Positions 45,236 to 60,594 of a stretch of 64,000 nucleotides of DNA are shown here, one piece after another. Position numbers and translations under genes: made by a program. Numbering within the stretch: the stretch's first letter is position 1; the number at the start of each line of letters is the position of its first letter. The DNA is from Stictocephala bisonia. Its lineage: Eukaryota > Arthropoda > Insecta > Hemiptera > Membracidae. Below the pieces are notes generated by a model that was given only the letters and a program-made list of their open reading frames with translations, was not told the DNA's origin and did not search any database. The DNA lies in NCBI GenBank assembly GCA_035578905.1, contig JAQJVL010000288.1:62001-126000 (forward strand), written 5' to 3'.

Positions 45236-46974
45236 CAGTATATACATCGTTTTACAAACTGCAAAGAAAGTTCTTATAATGGAAACTAGTTGGCTAAAAA
45301 CACAGGAAAATGAATAACCTAATACAAAAATTTCAATAAAAATTTCAGATTTAAAATTACATGATACAAGTCTATTATATGTTATTAGTTTTATATTGTT
45401 TAATGGTAATTTACAAAAAAGGTTATCGTAATAGGATGTAATTTATTTTCAAATTAGAGTGTTCTGCCCATGATTTATATACAATACCACTTGCCAACTT
45501 CAGGTTCGTATCACCTGGTTATTCTAACGCCCCTTCCTTTAGTGATTAAACTCATTACAACGTTTAAAACATGGAGTTTTCAAACTAAAACGTTGCTGAA
45601 TGAAAATAAAATAAAAACTACCGCGTTGATGTATTTGCACTCTAGGGGAAAAGTTAAAAGCTCGCGGAATTGAAGAAGAAACCGCGCGCAATTTCCTTTA
45701 GTGGGAAGAGGTTGCAGGATATGAGCCCTGCAATATCACAGTCCTTCCTCGGACATGTCCTTTGGCGATTGTGACCTTCTGGAGTCAACGTATAAAGCTG
45801 TTCTCATTCTTGTGTTTACCTCTCAGCGAAGAAGTACTTGGTATATCTTTCACGAGCATTTTTATAGTTTGAATGTATTATGTATTACTTACGTTTAACA
45901 TAAGTTTTTTCTTATGAAAATCTGAAGTTTACACGTAGTTACGTTGAATATAAAAAATGAATATACAGTATATTCTAATATAATCATTAAGCCCCATCAA
46001 CCAACTCGAGGTTCTCAGTTGTTGTAAAACACGAAACAAACTAATCAGCATAATATATAAAATATTTTATTGTAATATACTGATATAAAGTGAATTGTCA
46101 TATTCCAATCAAAACAATGTTTTGGATATTTTGCGAAGCTCTACAACATTGTGATTAGTAACTCTGCTCCGTGACGCAGATTGCAAAATAATTAACTCCG
46201 ACCTTCCAAGAATGTTGTGTCCATTTAGCTGGGATGAAAACGTATTAGCTGGTACAATATAAATGGCGTGTTCTTTGTATACGTGTCGCTGATGAGATTT
46301 AACTGACGTAAATGTTATGATATTGAAACTAGTTGTCAATCTTCATTGACAGTCACATTTTAATTATGAATATAGTATTTTTAGTCTATGTGGTGTTTTA
46401 CAGTAATGTTATGGGACTTGTCATGGTAATTAGTTTATATACAATATTATCCCGTGGGGCCCACTCCTGGTTCCAGCGATCCTTAGCAGTATCCACTACT
46501 GAAGTCTTGCGATGACACATCCCTAAAATTGTGCCTGAGACCTCAATATCCGGGGCCTGAGACCACTCGGTGTACACAGTATATAAAACAGGTGAATTCT
46601 TAACAGTTCGAAATTAAATAGTTTTAAAACTATATATTACATATATTATAAAATGGAGCTGATATTATAACACGTAATAAATCACTTATCTACCTAGACA
46701 GTCGTAATAAGACTGTAAATATATTAATAAATTATTGGCCTGTACAATTTAAATAATATAAATATATATTTTTATCCAAAAATTAAAGTGTTGAAGAAAA
46801 TGCTTCAAAATAATATGTAGCCTATCGTATCATAACAGTCATACAAGATAAGAAGTACAGACCAAAAAATATTTAAGCTGTTTTGGAAACATTAAACCTG
46901 CTATTAAAGTTTACTATTAATAAGTTCTCCCTTTCAAGTCCTAATTTATCTTGTCAGGCCGGACGTGGCTTGCA
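45236..46974. other. AT-rich non-coding stretch
   Basis: Short frames at 45470, 46109 and 46333 have no recognisable product. Nothing else is identified. Confidence 0.45.
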
Positions 46975-47120
46975 CAACGGTTATTGAACAACAATATTGT
47001 GGCACCCACACAAAGGCTTATGTTCGATTAGCACCCTCACATGCCATCCCTACTTGTAACAGAGCATGCATTTGAAAATCACTCAACTCTGGGGGAAATT
47101 GTAAGATTGGTCTGTAATTT
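46975..47120. repeat. Dispersed repeat, copy 2 (partner at 38425-38600)
   Basis: TTATTGAACAACAATATTGT, ACAAAGGCTTATGTTCGATT and a GGGGGAAATTGTAAGATTGG end match 38.4 kb. Confidence 0.7.
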
Positions 47121-47167
47121 TTAAATATAAATTTCGCGCCTTTTCAACCCCCTGGTGGATTATATTC

Positions 47168-47615
47168 ATTCATTAATCATTTCTAAGACACCGATCGTAC
47201 ATATATTGGCGAATATGAAAGATAAATGAGCGAGATGAGTGTAGATGAACGGGTTTCTATATGAGTTTGACTTAAGCTCAGAAAGGACTATTTATTAATA
47301 GCCCAATGTCCAGGGAACTGTGGGACCTACAGCTTTACGTGGTATCCGAACCAAGTAGTGTTGGCCTGATTATCAGCTAACTGACAAGTCTGACACCCAT
47401 TTCTCTTCCTTACACAACATCTGAACTTGTCTACCATCCAAATGGACACCCCAAACTTCTCTAGTAGTATCCAAGTTGATGGCAAACATTCAGCGGACGC
47501 CATATCGGTATTAAAAGGACCGAGCATGGGACATATTGCCTACAACCTCCCAAACACTTTGTCTCCAAGAAGCTGGATTACAGCACTGCACCATCAGTGC
47601 TAACAAAGTTACATG
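47168..47615 (-). mobile_element. Composite SINE (family B), full-length minus copy
   Basis: In reverse it runs from a tRNA-like CACTGATGGTGCAGTGCTGT head through GGTCCTTTTAATACCGATAT, GCGTCCGCTGAATG and the CTACTTGGTTCGGATACCAC module to TATTCGCCAATATATG, CGATCGGTGTCTTAG and an AATGAATGAAT tail. It is the best partner of the 23.7-kb copy, over about 440 bp. Confidence 0.8.
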
Positions 47616-47681
47616 TTAAGTGAGAAAAGAATCTTATTAACGCTATTATTATTGGAATAAAGGACGTTCATTAAACAATAT

Positions 47682-50600
47682 ACCAACGATCCGATCTTCA
47701 ATAAGTATAGCGGTGGCAGTGTAGGCAGGTTATTTCTGAGAATAGCATCACAGGTACTGTAACTAATACCACTAACAACGATCCAATATTCAGTAAGTAT
47801 AGCGGTGACAATGTAGGCAGGTTATTACTGAGAATGGCATCACAGGCACTGTAACTAATAACACTAACAACGATCCAATATTCAGTAAGTATAGCGGTGA
47901 CAATGTAGGCAGGTTATTACTGAGAATAGCATCACAGGTACTGCAACTAATAACACTAACAACGGTCCAATATTCAATATGGATAGCGGTGACAGTGTAG
48001 GCAGGTTATTACTGAGAATGGATTCACAGGTACTGTAACTAATACCACTAACAACGATCCAATATTCAGTAAGTATAGCGGTGACAGTGTAGGCAGGTTA
48101 TTACTGAGAATGGCATCACATGTACTGTAACTAATCCCACTAACAACGATCCAATATTCAGTAAGTATAGCGGTGACAGTGTAGGCAGGTTATTACTGAG
48201 AATGGCATCACAGGTACTGTAACTAATCCCACTAACAACGATCCAATATTCAATGTAGATAGCGGTGACAATGTAGGCAGGTTATTACTGAGAATGGCAT
48301 CACAGGTACTGTAATTAATACCACTAACAACGATCCAATATTCAATATTGGTAGCGATGACATTGTAGGCAGGTTATTACTGAGAATGGCATCACAGGTA
48401 CTGTAACTAATACCACTAACAACGATCCAATATTCAGTAAGTATAGCGGTGACAATGTAGGCAGGTTATTACTGAGAATAGTATCACAGGTACTGTAACT
48501 AATACCACTAACAACGATCCAATATTCAGTAAGTATAGCGGTGACAATGTAGGCAGGTTATTACTGAGAATGGCATCACAGGTACTGTAACTAATACCAC
48601 TAACAACGATCCAATATTCAGTAAGTATAGCGGTGACAATGTAGGCAGGTTATTACTGAGAATGGCATCACAGGTACTGTAACTAATACCACTAACAACG
48701 ATCCAATATTCAGTAAGTATAGCGGTGACAATGTAGGCAGGTTATTACTGAGAATGGCATCACAGGTACTGTAACTAATACCACTAACAACGATCCAATA
48801 TTCAGTAAGTATAGCGGTGACAGTGTAGGCAGGTTATTACTGAGAATAGTATCACAGGTACTGTAACTAATCCCACTAACAACGATCCAATATTCAATGT
48901 AGATAGCGGTGACAATGTAGGCAGGTTATTACTGAGAATGGCATCACAGGTACTGTAACTAATACCACTAACAACGATCCAATATTCAGTAAGTATAGCG
49001 GTGACAATGTAGGCAGGTTATTACTGAGAATAGTATCACAGGTACTGTAACTAATACCACTAACAACGATCCAATATTCAATGTAGATAGCGGTGACAGT
49101 GTAGGCAGGTTATTACTGAGAATGGCATCACAGGTACTGTAACTAATACCACTAACAACGATCCAATATTCAGTAAGTATAGCGGTGACAATGTAGGCAG
49201 GTTATTACTGAGAATAGGCATCACAGGTACTGTAACTAATACGACTAACAACGATCCAATATTCAGTAAGTATAGCGGTGACAGTGTAGGCAGGTTATTA
49301 CTGAGAATAGTATCACAGGTACTGTAACTAATCCCACTAACAACGATCCAATATTCAATGTAGATAGCGGTGACAATGTAGGCAGGTTATTACTGAGAAT
49401 GGCATCACAGGTACTGTAACTAATACCACTAACAACGATCCAATATTCAGTAAGTATAGCGGTGACAATGTAGGCAGGTTATTACTGAGAATAGTATCAC
49501 AGGTACTGTAACTAATCCCACTAACAACGATCCAATATTCAGTAAGTATAGCGGTGACAATGTAGGCAGGTTATTACTGAGAATGGCATCACAGGTACTG
49601 TAACTAATACCACTAACAACGATCCAATATTCAGTAAGTATAGCGGTGACAGTGTAGGCAGGTTATTACTGAGAATAGTATCACAGGTACTGTAACTAAT
49701 CCCACTAACAACGATCCAATATTCAATGTAGATAGCGGTGACAATGTAGGCAGGTTATTACTGAGAATGGCATCACAGGTACTGTAACTAATACCACTAA
49801 CAACGATCCAATATTCAGTAAGTATAGCGGTGACAATGTAGGCAGGTTATTACTGAGAATAGTATCACAGGTACTGTAACTAATCCCACTAACAACGATC
49901 CAATATTCAATGTAGATAGCGGTGACAGTGTAGGCAGGTTATTACTGAGAATGGCATCACAGGTACTGTAACTAATACCACTAACAACGATCCAATATTC
50001 AGTAAGTATAGCGGTGACAATGTAGGCAGGTTATTACTGAGAATAGTATCACAGGTACTGTAACTAATCCCACTAACAACGATCCAATATTCAATGTAGA
50101 TAGCGGTGACAGTGTAGGCAGGTTATTACTGAGAATGGCATCACAGGTACTGTAACTAATACCACTAACAACGATCCAATATTCAGTAAGTATAGCGGTG
50201 ACAGTGTAGGCAGGTTATTACTGAGAATAGTATCACAGGTACTGTAACTAATACCACTAACAACGATCCAATATTCAGTAAGTATAGCGGTGACAGTGTA
50301 GGCAGGTTATTACTGAGAATGGCATCACAGGTACTGTAACTAATACCACTAACAACGATCCAATATTCAGTAAGTATAGCGGTGACAGTGTAGGCAGGTT
50401 ATTACTGAGAATAGTATCACAGGTACTGTAACTAATACCACTAACAACGATCCAATATTCAGTAAGTATAGCGGTGACAGTGTAGGCAGGTTATTACTGA
50501 GAATAGTATCACAGGTACTGTAACTAATACCACTAACAACGATCCAATATTCAGTAAGTATAGCGGTGACAGTGTAGGCAGGTTATTACTGAGAATGGCA

Positions 50601-53600
50601 TCACAGGTACTGTAACTAATACCACTAACAACGATCCAATATTCAGTAAGTATAGCGGTGACAGTGTAGGCAGGTTATTACTGAGAATAGTATCACAGGT
50701 ACTGTAACTAATACCACTAACAACGAGCCAATATTCAGTAAGTATAGCGGTGACAATGTAGGCAGGTTATTACTGAGAATGGCATCACAGGTACTGTAAC
50801 TAATACCACTAACAACGATCCAATATTCAGTAAGTATAGCGGTGACAGTGTAGGCAGGTTATTACTGAGAATAGTATCACAGGTACTGTAACTAATACCA
50901 CTAACAACGATCCAATATTCAGTAAGTATAGCGGTGACAGTGTAGGCAGGTTATTACTGAGAATAGTATCACAGGTACTGTAACTAATACCACTAACAAC
51001 GATCCAATATTCAATGTAGATAGCGGTGACAATGTAGGCAGGTTATTACTGAGAATGGCATCACAGGTACTGTAACTAATACCACTAACAACGATCCAAT
51101 ATTCAGTAAGTATAGCGGTGACAATGTAGGCAGGTTATTACTGAGAATGGCATCACAGGTACTGTAACTAATACCACTAACAACGATCCAATATTCAGTA
51201 AGTATAGCGGTGACAGTGTAGGCAGGTTATTACTGAGAATGGCATCACAGGTACTGTAACTAATACCACTAACAACGATCCAATATTCAATGTAGATAGC
51301 GGTGACAATGTAGGCAGGTTATTACTGAGAATAGTATCACAGGTACTGTAACTAATACCACTAACAACGATCCAATATTCAGTAAGTATAGCGGTGACAT
51401 TGTAGGCAGGTTATTACTGAGAATGGCATCACAGGTACTGTAACTAATACCACTAACAACGATCCAATATTCAGTAAGTATAGCGGTGACAATGTAGGCA
51501 GGTTATTACTGAGAATAGTATCACAGGTACTGTAACTAATACCACTAACAACGATCCAATATTCAATGTAGATAGCGGTGACAATGTAGGCAGGTTATTA
51601 CTGAGAATAGTATCACAGGTACTGTAACTAATACCACTAACAACGAGCCAATATTCAGTAAGTATAGCGGTGACAATGTAGGCAGGTTATTACTGAGAAT
51701 AGTATCACAGGTACTGTAACTAATCCCACTAACAACGATCCAATATTCAATGTAGATAGCGGTGATAGTGTAGGCAGGTTATTACTGAGAATGGCATCAC
51801 AGGTACTGTAACTAATACTACTAACAACGATCCAATATTCAGTAAGTATAGCGGTGACAGTGTAGGCAGGTTATTACTGAGAATAGTATCACAGGTACTG
51901 TAACTAATACCACTAACAACGATCCAATATTCAGTAAGTATAGCGGTGACAGTGTAGGCAGGTTATTACTGAGAATGGCATCACAGGTACTGTAACTAAT
52001 ACCACTAACAACGATCCAATATTCAGTAAGTATAGCGGTGACAGTGTAGGCAGGTTATTACTGAGAATAGTATCACAGGTACTGTAACTAATACCACTAA
52101 CAACGATCCAATATTCAGTAAGTATAGCGGTGACAGTGTAGGCAGGTTATTACTGAGAATAGTATCACAGGTACTGTAACTAATACCACTAACAACGATC
52201 CAATATTCAGTAAGTATAGCGGTGACAGTGTAGGCAGGTTATTACTGAGAATGGCATCACAGGTACTGTAACTAATACCACTAACAACGATCCAATATTC
52301 AGTAAGTATAGCGGTGACAGTGTAGGCAGGTTATTACTGAGAATAGTATCACAGGTACTGTAACTAATACCACTAACAACGATCCAATATTCAGTAACTA
52401 TAGCGGTGACAGTGTAGGCAGGTTATTACTGAGAATAGCAGCACAGGTACTGTAACTAATACCACTAACAACGATCTATTATTCAGTAAGTATAGTGGTG
52501 ACAATGTAGGCAGGTTATTACTGAGAATAGTATCACAGGTACTGTAACTAATAACACTAACAACGATCCAATATTCAATATGGATAGCGGTGACAGTGTA
52601 GGCCGGTTATTACTGAGAATAGTATCACAGGTACTGTAACTAATACCACTAACAACGATCCAATATTCAATATGGATAGCGGTGACAGTGTAGGCAGGTT
52701 ATTACTGAGAATAGTATCACAGGTACTGTAACTAATACCACTAACAACGATCCAATATTCAATATGGATAGCGGTGACAGTGTAGGCAGGTTATTACTGA
52801 GAATAGTATCACAGGTACTGTAACTAATAACACTAACAACGATCCAATATTCAATGTAGATAGCGGTGACAGTGTAGGCTGGTTATTACTGAGAATAGCA
52901 TCACAGGTACTGTAACTAATACCACTAACAACGATCCAATATTCAATGTAGATAGCGGTGACAGTGTAGGCAGGTTATTACTGAGAATGGCATCACAGAT
53001 ACTGTAACTAATACTACTAACAACGATCAAATATTCAATGTAGATAGCAGTGATAGTGTAGGCAGGTTATTACTGAGAATAGCATCACAGGTACTGTAAC
53101 TAATAACACTAACAACGATCGAATATTCAATGTAGATAGCGGTGACTGTGTAGGCAGGTTATTACTGAGAATAGCATCACAGGTACTGTAACTAATAACA
53201 CTAACAACGATCCAATATTCAATGTAGATAGCGGTGACAGTGTAGGCAGGTTATTACTGAGAATAGTATCACAGGTACTGTAACTAATAACACTAACAAC
53301 GATCCAATATTCAATGTAGATAGCGGTGACAGTGTAGGCAGGTTATTACTGAGAATAGCATCACAGGTACTGTAACTAATAACACTAACAACGATCCAAT
53401 ATTCAATATGGATAGCGGTGACATTGTAAACAGGTTATTACTTAGAATAGCATCACAGGTACTGTAACTAATACCACTAACAACGATCCAATATTCAATA
53501 TTGGTAGCGATGACATTGTAAACAGGTTATTACTTAGAATGGCATCACAGGTACTGTAACTAATACCACTAACAACGATCCAATATTCAATATTGGTAGC

Positions 53601-56600
53601 GATGACATTGTAAACAGGTTATTACTTAGAATGGCATCACAGGTACTGTAGCTAATACCACTAACAACGATCCAATATTCAATATTGGTAGCGATGACAT
53701 TGTAAACAGGTTATTACTTAGAATGGCATCACAGGTACTGTAGCTAATACCACTAACAACGATCCAATATTCAATATTGGTAGCGATGACATTGTAAACA
53801 GGTTATTACTTAGAATGGCATCACAGGTACTGTAGCTAATACCACTAACAACGATCCAATATTCAATATTGGTAGCGATGACATTGTAAACAGGTTATTA
53901 CTTAGAATGGCATCACAGGTACTGTAACTAATAACACTAACAACGATCCAATATTCAATGTAGATAGCGGTGACAGTGTAGGCAGGTAATTACTGAGAAT
54001 AGCATCACAGGTACTGTAACTAATACCACTAACAATGATCCAATATTCAGTAAGTATAGCGGTGACAATTTAGGCAGGTTATTACTGAGAATAGCATCAC
54101 AGGTACTGTAACTAATAACACTAACAACGATCCAATATTCAATGTAGATAGCGGTGACAGTGTAGGCAGGTTATTACTGAGAATAGCATCACAGGTACTG
54201 TAACTAATACCACTAACAACGATCCAATATTCAGTAAGTATAGCGGTGACAGTGTAGGCAGGTTATTACTGAGAATAGCATCACAGGTACTGTAACTAAT
54301 AACACTAACAACGACCTTATATTCAACGTAGATAGCGGTGACAGTGTAAGCAGGTTATTACTGAGAATAGCATCACAGGTACTGTAACTAATACCACTAA
54401 CAACGATCCAATATTCAGTAAGTATAGCGATGACATTGTAAACAGGTTATTACTTAGAATGGCATCACAGGTACTGTAGCTAATACCACTAACAACGATC
54501 CAATATTCAGTATTGGTAGCGATGACATTGTAAACAGGTTATTACTTAGAATGGCATCACAGGTACTGTAGCTAATACCACTAACAACGATCCAATATTC
54601 AATATTGGTAGCGATGACATTGTAAACAGGTTATTACTTAGAATGGCATCACAGGTACTGTAGCTAATACCACTAACAACGATCCAATATTCAATATTGG
54701 TAGCGATGACATTGTAAACAGGTTATTACTTAGAATGGCATCACAGGTACTGTAGCTAATACCACTAACAACGATCCAATATTCAAGTATTGGTAGCGAT
54801 GACATTGTAAACAGGTTATTACTGAGAATAGCATCACAGGTACTGTTCCTAATACCACTAACAACGATCCAATATTCAATATTGGTAGCGATGACATTGT
54901 AAACAGGTTATTACTTAGAATGGCATCACAGGTACTGTAACTAATACCACTAACAACGATCCAATATTCAATATGGATAGCGGTGACAATGTAGGCAGGT
55001 TATTTCTGAGAATAGCATCACTGGTACTGTAACTAATAACACTAACAACGATCCAATATTCAGTAAGTATAGCGGTGACAATGTAGGCAGGTTATTACTG
55101 AGAATAGCATTACAGGTACTGTAACTAATAACACTAACAACGGTCCAATACTCAATATGGATAGCGGTGACAGTGTAGGCAGGTTATTTCTGAGAATAGC
55201 ATCACAGGTACTGTAACTAAGAACACTAACAACGGTCCAATATTCAATATGGATAGCGGTGACAGTGTAGGCAGGTTATTTCTGAGAATAGCATAACAGG
55301 TACTGTAACTAATAACACTAACAACGGTCCAATATTCAATATGGATAGCGGTGACAGTGTAGGCAGGTTATTACTGAGAATAGCATCACAGGTACTGTAA
55401 CTAATAACACTAACAACGATCCAATATTCAATGTAGATAGCGGTGACAATGTAGGCAGGTTATTACTGAGAATAGCAGCACAGGTACTGTAACTAATACC
55501 ACTAACAACGATCCAATATTCAGTAAGTATAGCTTTGACAATGTAGGCAGGTTATTACTGAGAATAGTATCACAGGTACTGTAACTAATACCACTAACAA
55601 GGATCCAATATTCAATATGGATAGCGGTGACATTGTAGGCAGTTTATTACTGAGAATAGCATCACAGGTACTGTAACTAATAACACTAACAACCATCCAA
55701 TATTCAATATGGATAGCGGTGACAGTGTAGGCAGGTTATTACTGAGAATAGTATCACAGGTACTGTAACTAATAACACTAACAACGATCCAATATTCAAT
55801 ATGGATAGCGGTGACAGTGTAGGCAGGTTATTACTGAGAATAGTATCACAGGTACTGTAACTAATACCACTATCAACGATCCAATATTCAATATGGATAG
55901 CGGTGACAGTGTAGGCAGGTTATTACTGAGAATAGTATCACAGGTACTGTAACTAATAACACTAACAACGATCCAATATTCAATGTAGATAGCGGTGACA
56001 GTGTAGGCAGGTTATTACTGAGAATAGTATCACAGGTACTGTAACTAATACCACTAACAACGATCCAATATTCAATGTAGATAGCGGTGACAATGTAGGC
56101 AGGTTATTACTGAGAATAGTATCACAGGTACTGTAACTAATACCACTAACAACGATCCAATATTCAATGTAGATAGCGGTGACAATGTAGGCAGGTTATT
56201 ACTGAGAATAGCAGCACAGGTACTGTAACTAATACCACTAACAACGATCCAATATTCAGTAAGTATAGCTTTGACAATGTAGGCAGGTTATTACTGAGAA
56301 TAGTATCACAGGTACTGTAACTAATACCACTAACAAGGATCCAATATTCAATATGGATAGCGGTGACAGTGTAGGCAGTTTATTACTGAGAATAGCATCA
56401 CAGGTACTGTAACTAATAACACTAACAACCATCCAATATTCAATATGGATAGCGGTGACAGTGTAAGCAGGTTATTACTGAGAATAGTATCACAGGTACT
56501 GTAACTAATAACACTAACAACGATCCAATATTCAATATGGATAGCGGTGACAGTGTAGGCAGGTTATTACTGAGAATAGTATCACAGGTACTGTAACTAA

Positions 56601-58533
56601 TAACACTAACAACGATCCAATATTCAATATGGATAGCGGTGACAGTGTAAGCAGGTTATTACTGAGAATAGTATCACAGGTACTGTAACTAATAACACTA
56701 ACAACGATCCAATATTCAATATGGATAGCGGTGACAGTGTAGGCAGGTTATTACTGAGAATAGTATCACAGGTACTGTAACTAATACCACTATCAACGAT
56801 CCAATATTCAATATGGATAGCGGTGACAGTGTAGGCAGGTTATTACTGAGAATAGTATCACAGGTACTGTAACTAATAACACTAACAACGATCCAATATT
56901 CAATGTAGATAGCGGTGACAGTGTAGGCAGGTTATTACTGAGAATAGCATCACAAGTACTGTATTTAATACCACTAACAACGATCCAATATTCAATGTAG
57001 ATAGCGGTGACAGTGTAGGCAGGTTATTACTGAGAATGGCATCACAGATACTGTAACTAATACTACTAACAACGATCAAATATTCAATGTAGATAGCAGT
57101 GACAGTGTAGGCAGGTTATTACTGAGAATAGTATCACAGGTACTGTAACTAATACCACTAACAACGATCCAATATTCAATATGGATAGCGGTGACAGTGT
57201 AGGCAGGTTATTACTGAGAATAGCATCACAGGTACTGTAACTAATACCACTAACAACGATCCAATAGTTAGTAAGTATAGCGGTGACAGTGTAGGCAGGT
57301 TATTACTGAGAATGGCATCACAGGTACTGTAACTAATACCACTAACAACGATCCAATAGTTAGTAAGTATAGCGGTGACAGTGTAGGCAGGTTATTACTG
57401 AGAATAGTATCACAGGTACTGTAACTAATACCACTAACAACGATCCAATATTCAATGTAGATAGCGGTGACAGTGTAGGCAGGTTATTACTGAGAATAGC
57501 ATCACAGGTACTGTAACTAATAACACTAACAACGATCCAATAGTTAGTAAGTATAGCGGTGACAGTGTAGGCAGGTTATTACTGAGAATGGCATCACAGG
57601 TACTGTAACTAATACCACTAACAACGATCCAATATTTAGTAAGTATAGCGGTGACAGTGGAGACAAGATATTACTGAGAATGGCATCACAGGTACTGTAA
57701 CTAATACCACTAACAACGATCCGATATTCAGTAAGTATAGCGGTGACAGTGTAGGCAGGTTATTACTGAGAATAGCATCACAGGTACTGCAACTAATAAC
57801 ACTAACAACGGTCCAATATTCAATATGGATAGCGGTGACAGTGTAGGCAGGTTATTACTGAGAATAGCATCACAGGTACTGTAACTAATACCACTAACAA
57901 CGATCCGATATTCAATATGGATAGCGGTGACAGTGTAGGCAGGTTATTACTGAGAATAGCATCACAGGTACTGCAACTAATAACACTATCAACGGTCCAA
58001 TATTCAATATGGATAGCGGTGACAGTGTAGGCAGGTTATAACTGAGAATAGCATCACAGGTACTGCAACTAATAACACTAACAACGGTCCAATATTCAAT
58101 ATGGATAGCGGTGACAGTGTAGGCAGGTTATAACTGAGAATAGCATCACAGGTACTGCAACTAATAACACTAACAACGGTCCAATATTCAATATGGATAG
58201 CGGTGACAGTGTAGGCAGGTTATAACTGAGAATAGCATCACAGGTACTGCAACTAATAACACTAACAACGGTCCAATATTCAATATGGATAGCGGTGACA
58301 GTGTAGGCAGGTTATAACTGAGAATAGCATCACAGGTACTGCAACTAATAACACTAACAACGGTCCAATATTCAATATGGATAGCGGTGACAGTGTAGGC
58401 AGGTTATAACTGAGAATAGCATCACAGGTACTGCAACTAATAACACTAACAACGGTCCAATATTCAATATGGATAGCGGTGACAGTGTAGGCAGGTTATT
58501 ACTGAGAATGGCATCACAGGTACTGTAACTAAT
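47682..58533. repeat. 92-bp satellite array, about 118 units
   Basis: The unit contains CACTAACAACGATCCAATAT, TAGCGGTGAC, TGTAGGCAGGTTATTACTG and CATCACAGGTACTGTAACTA. Spacing of the CTAACAACG landmark is 92 bp. Four variants recur at the centre (CAGTAAGTATAGC, CAATGTAGATAGC, CAATATGGATAGC, CAATATTGGTAGC with CATTGTAAAC). The last forms two blocks of about five units near 53.5-53.9 kb and 54.5-54.9 kb. From 57.96 kb the units read GGTTATAACTGAG five times in a row. There is no long open frame. Higher-order duplication is described in the findings. Confidence 0.98.
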
Positions 58534-60594
58534 GAGTCTAATGTAGTTACCTCATCACCGTGATTACGGAGTGTATTTACGTCAATATAAACTGAGATGA
58601 TGTGATCTGTCATACGAATTAATATTGGTTTTGCTTATTTTGAAAATATTTGTTGTTCTTAAGTTGTACTTCAAATTATTATAATAACTTGTTAACAAAA
58701 TGATTCAAAACTATAAAATAAAGGTGTGTGAGTTTTCTTGCCAGAAGAATTCTTTATTGGAGTTATAATTAACGTAAATTATGTATAATAAGGAGTATTG
58801 TGTGCGTAGGAAATGTGGGAGGTCTATCAAGAGTGCAATTTAATAAATGCTTAATTGAAAACTGTGTCACTACACTTATTATTTCATTACAGAAAACAGT
58901 TTGTAGAATCTTTATGATAATAATGGAACAATACTGTTGCACAGTAGTTCTCAGTGACCTGTTTTCAAACTCTAAAAGACTTGTGATTTATTTCGAGTGT
59001 AATTTTCCATTATTACGTTAACTTTCGTCTCTTGTAGCAAATAAAAACGATTAAGCCCTGTGTTTCTAGATACTTGATCAGTCTTTTAATCTCTTGGCAT
59101 ACTTACAGTTTTGTTCTTAGCAACTTTGTTCAACTCGATAGTCTACAGTATGAGGTGTATTTGGTTGTTATGTTTTGGAAACTGTTGATTATTTCTTTAT
59201 AATAAAATAAATAGGTATACCCCCCCATTTAATGTAGGGCAAGCTGCATACGATGTATTACATCTGTAACGCCAGCTACCAGATTTGTTTCTCGTATACT
59301 GTGGATGCGAACTACATCACCTACTGTAGTTTTGATGGATAAAATAAAATCCTCATCCGAACTGGCGTGGGCAGATGATATTACTGAAAATATAAATGGA
59401 GGTTGACACTAGATTAGTCATGTGGTTGTGGAGAGCCTATTCAAACAATGGATCATATAGTTGCAGACTGCCCCCTGTGCTCTTTGACAGGAATTATCCA
59501 GCATAAACACAATTAGTGAGGTAGGTCTGAAATGGCTCAATGGATTGGATTTAGTTCTGTAACAGAAGATCACTACATTTTTATTGATAAATAATGTATT
59601 GACTTTTTGATCTTGTTCCAAATATATATTCCAGCGTTTTTTGTTCTTAATGATAATAAATGGTATCTACCAACAAACTATACGATATATGTATTTACAG
59701 AACTGAAACACGGCAACCATGCAAGACGTTAAGGCGTTGCTAGAGGTCCAGCTGATTTAAACGCATTGGCTTTAGCATTTTCAAACTGCTTGTAGTTCCA
59801 AAATTCGACGTAAGAATGCGTTGCAGTCAAATTTAGACTTTTAATGGGTAAACAATGATAACTCCAAATGAAATAGTTCTTGAAGGTTATTTAGGAGGTC
59901 TTCATCATGAATATTCCACGGTGCTAGGTTGAAGAAGACAATGATAAGGGCTACAAAGTAACGATCATTATAAAGGGGGGTTGATTATAAAATTCTTTTT
60001 TAATTTGACACTCTTTTAATTGAAGGATATAAATAAATGGTATTTTAACCATTTTTCTGTGGATTTCATTACTTAGTTTTCTAAGAACGATGGCATTATT
60101 TAACGATTAGTAAATTACCGATCAATTTGCTTAGTAAATTTCGCTTACAGTAATGTCAGCTGATGACAAACACAGTACTGTAGTTGTACTTGTGTTAGTT
60201 ACGCCTGAGCCTGCCAGGTCCGCTCGTCAGCCGGGCTTAGCCCTGCCACAACTTTCCTCCATGTGTCGTGCAATCAGTTTTGTCAAAGGGAGTTTGCCAC
60301 GATGAAACTACGTCTTTGTCTCTGTCGTGACAGGCGTCTTAAGTTTATTATATGATTTCAGTCGTTAGATGAACAATGGTTATTTGTTTATGAAGCCTAT
60401 TAAACCAAGTTTGTTGAAAGTTATTGATCTCGTAAATATATTTCATAAAATATATAAATTAAAAATGACATAAACTGATGAAATGTGGATATTTGAAGTG
60501 TTGTAATGTATCAGATAGTATATAAAATTGTAGATTAAAGTCCGATGTTGTTATGTACCGTAGTAATGATAGTTTTTGTATTATTTAAGGGGCC
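58534..60594. other. AT-rich non-coding stretch
   Basis: No gene is supported. 59375-59440 shares a short ACTGAAAATATAA and GTCATG block with 12.8 kb. 60190-60350 is GC-richer and unique here, possibly conserved non-coding DNA. Confidence 0.4.
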
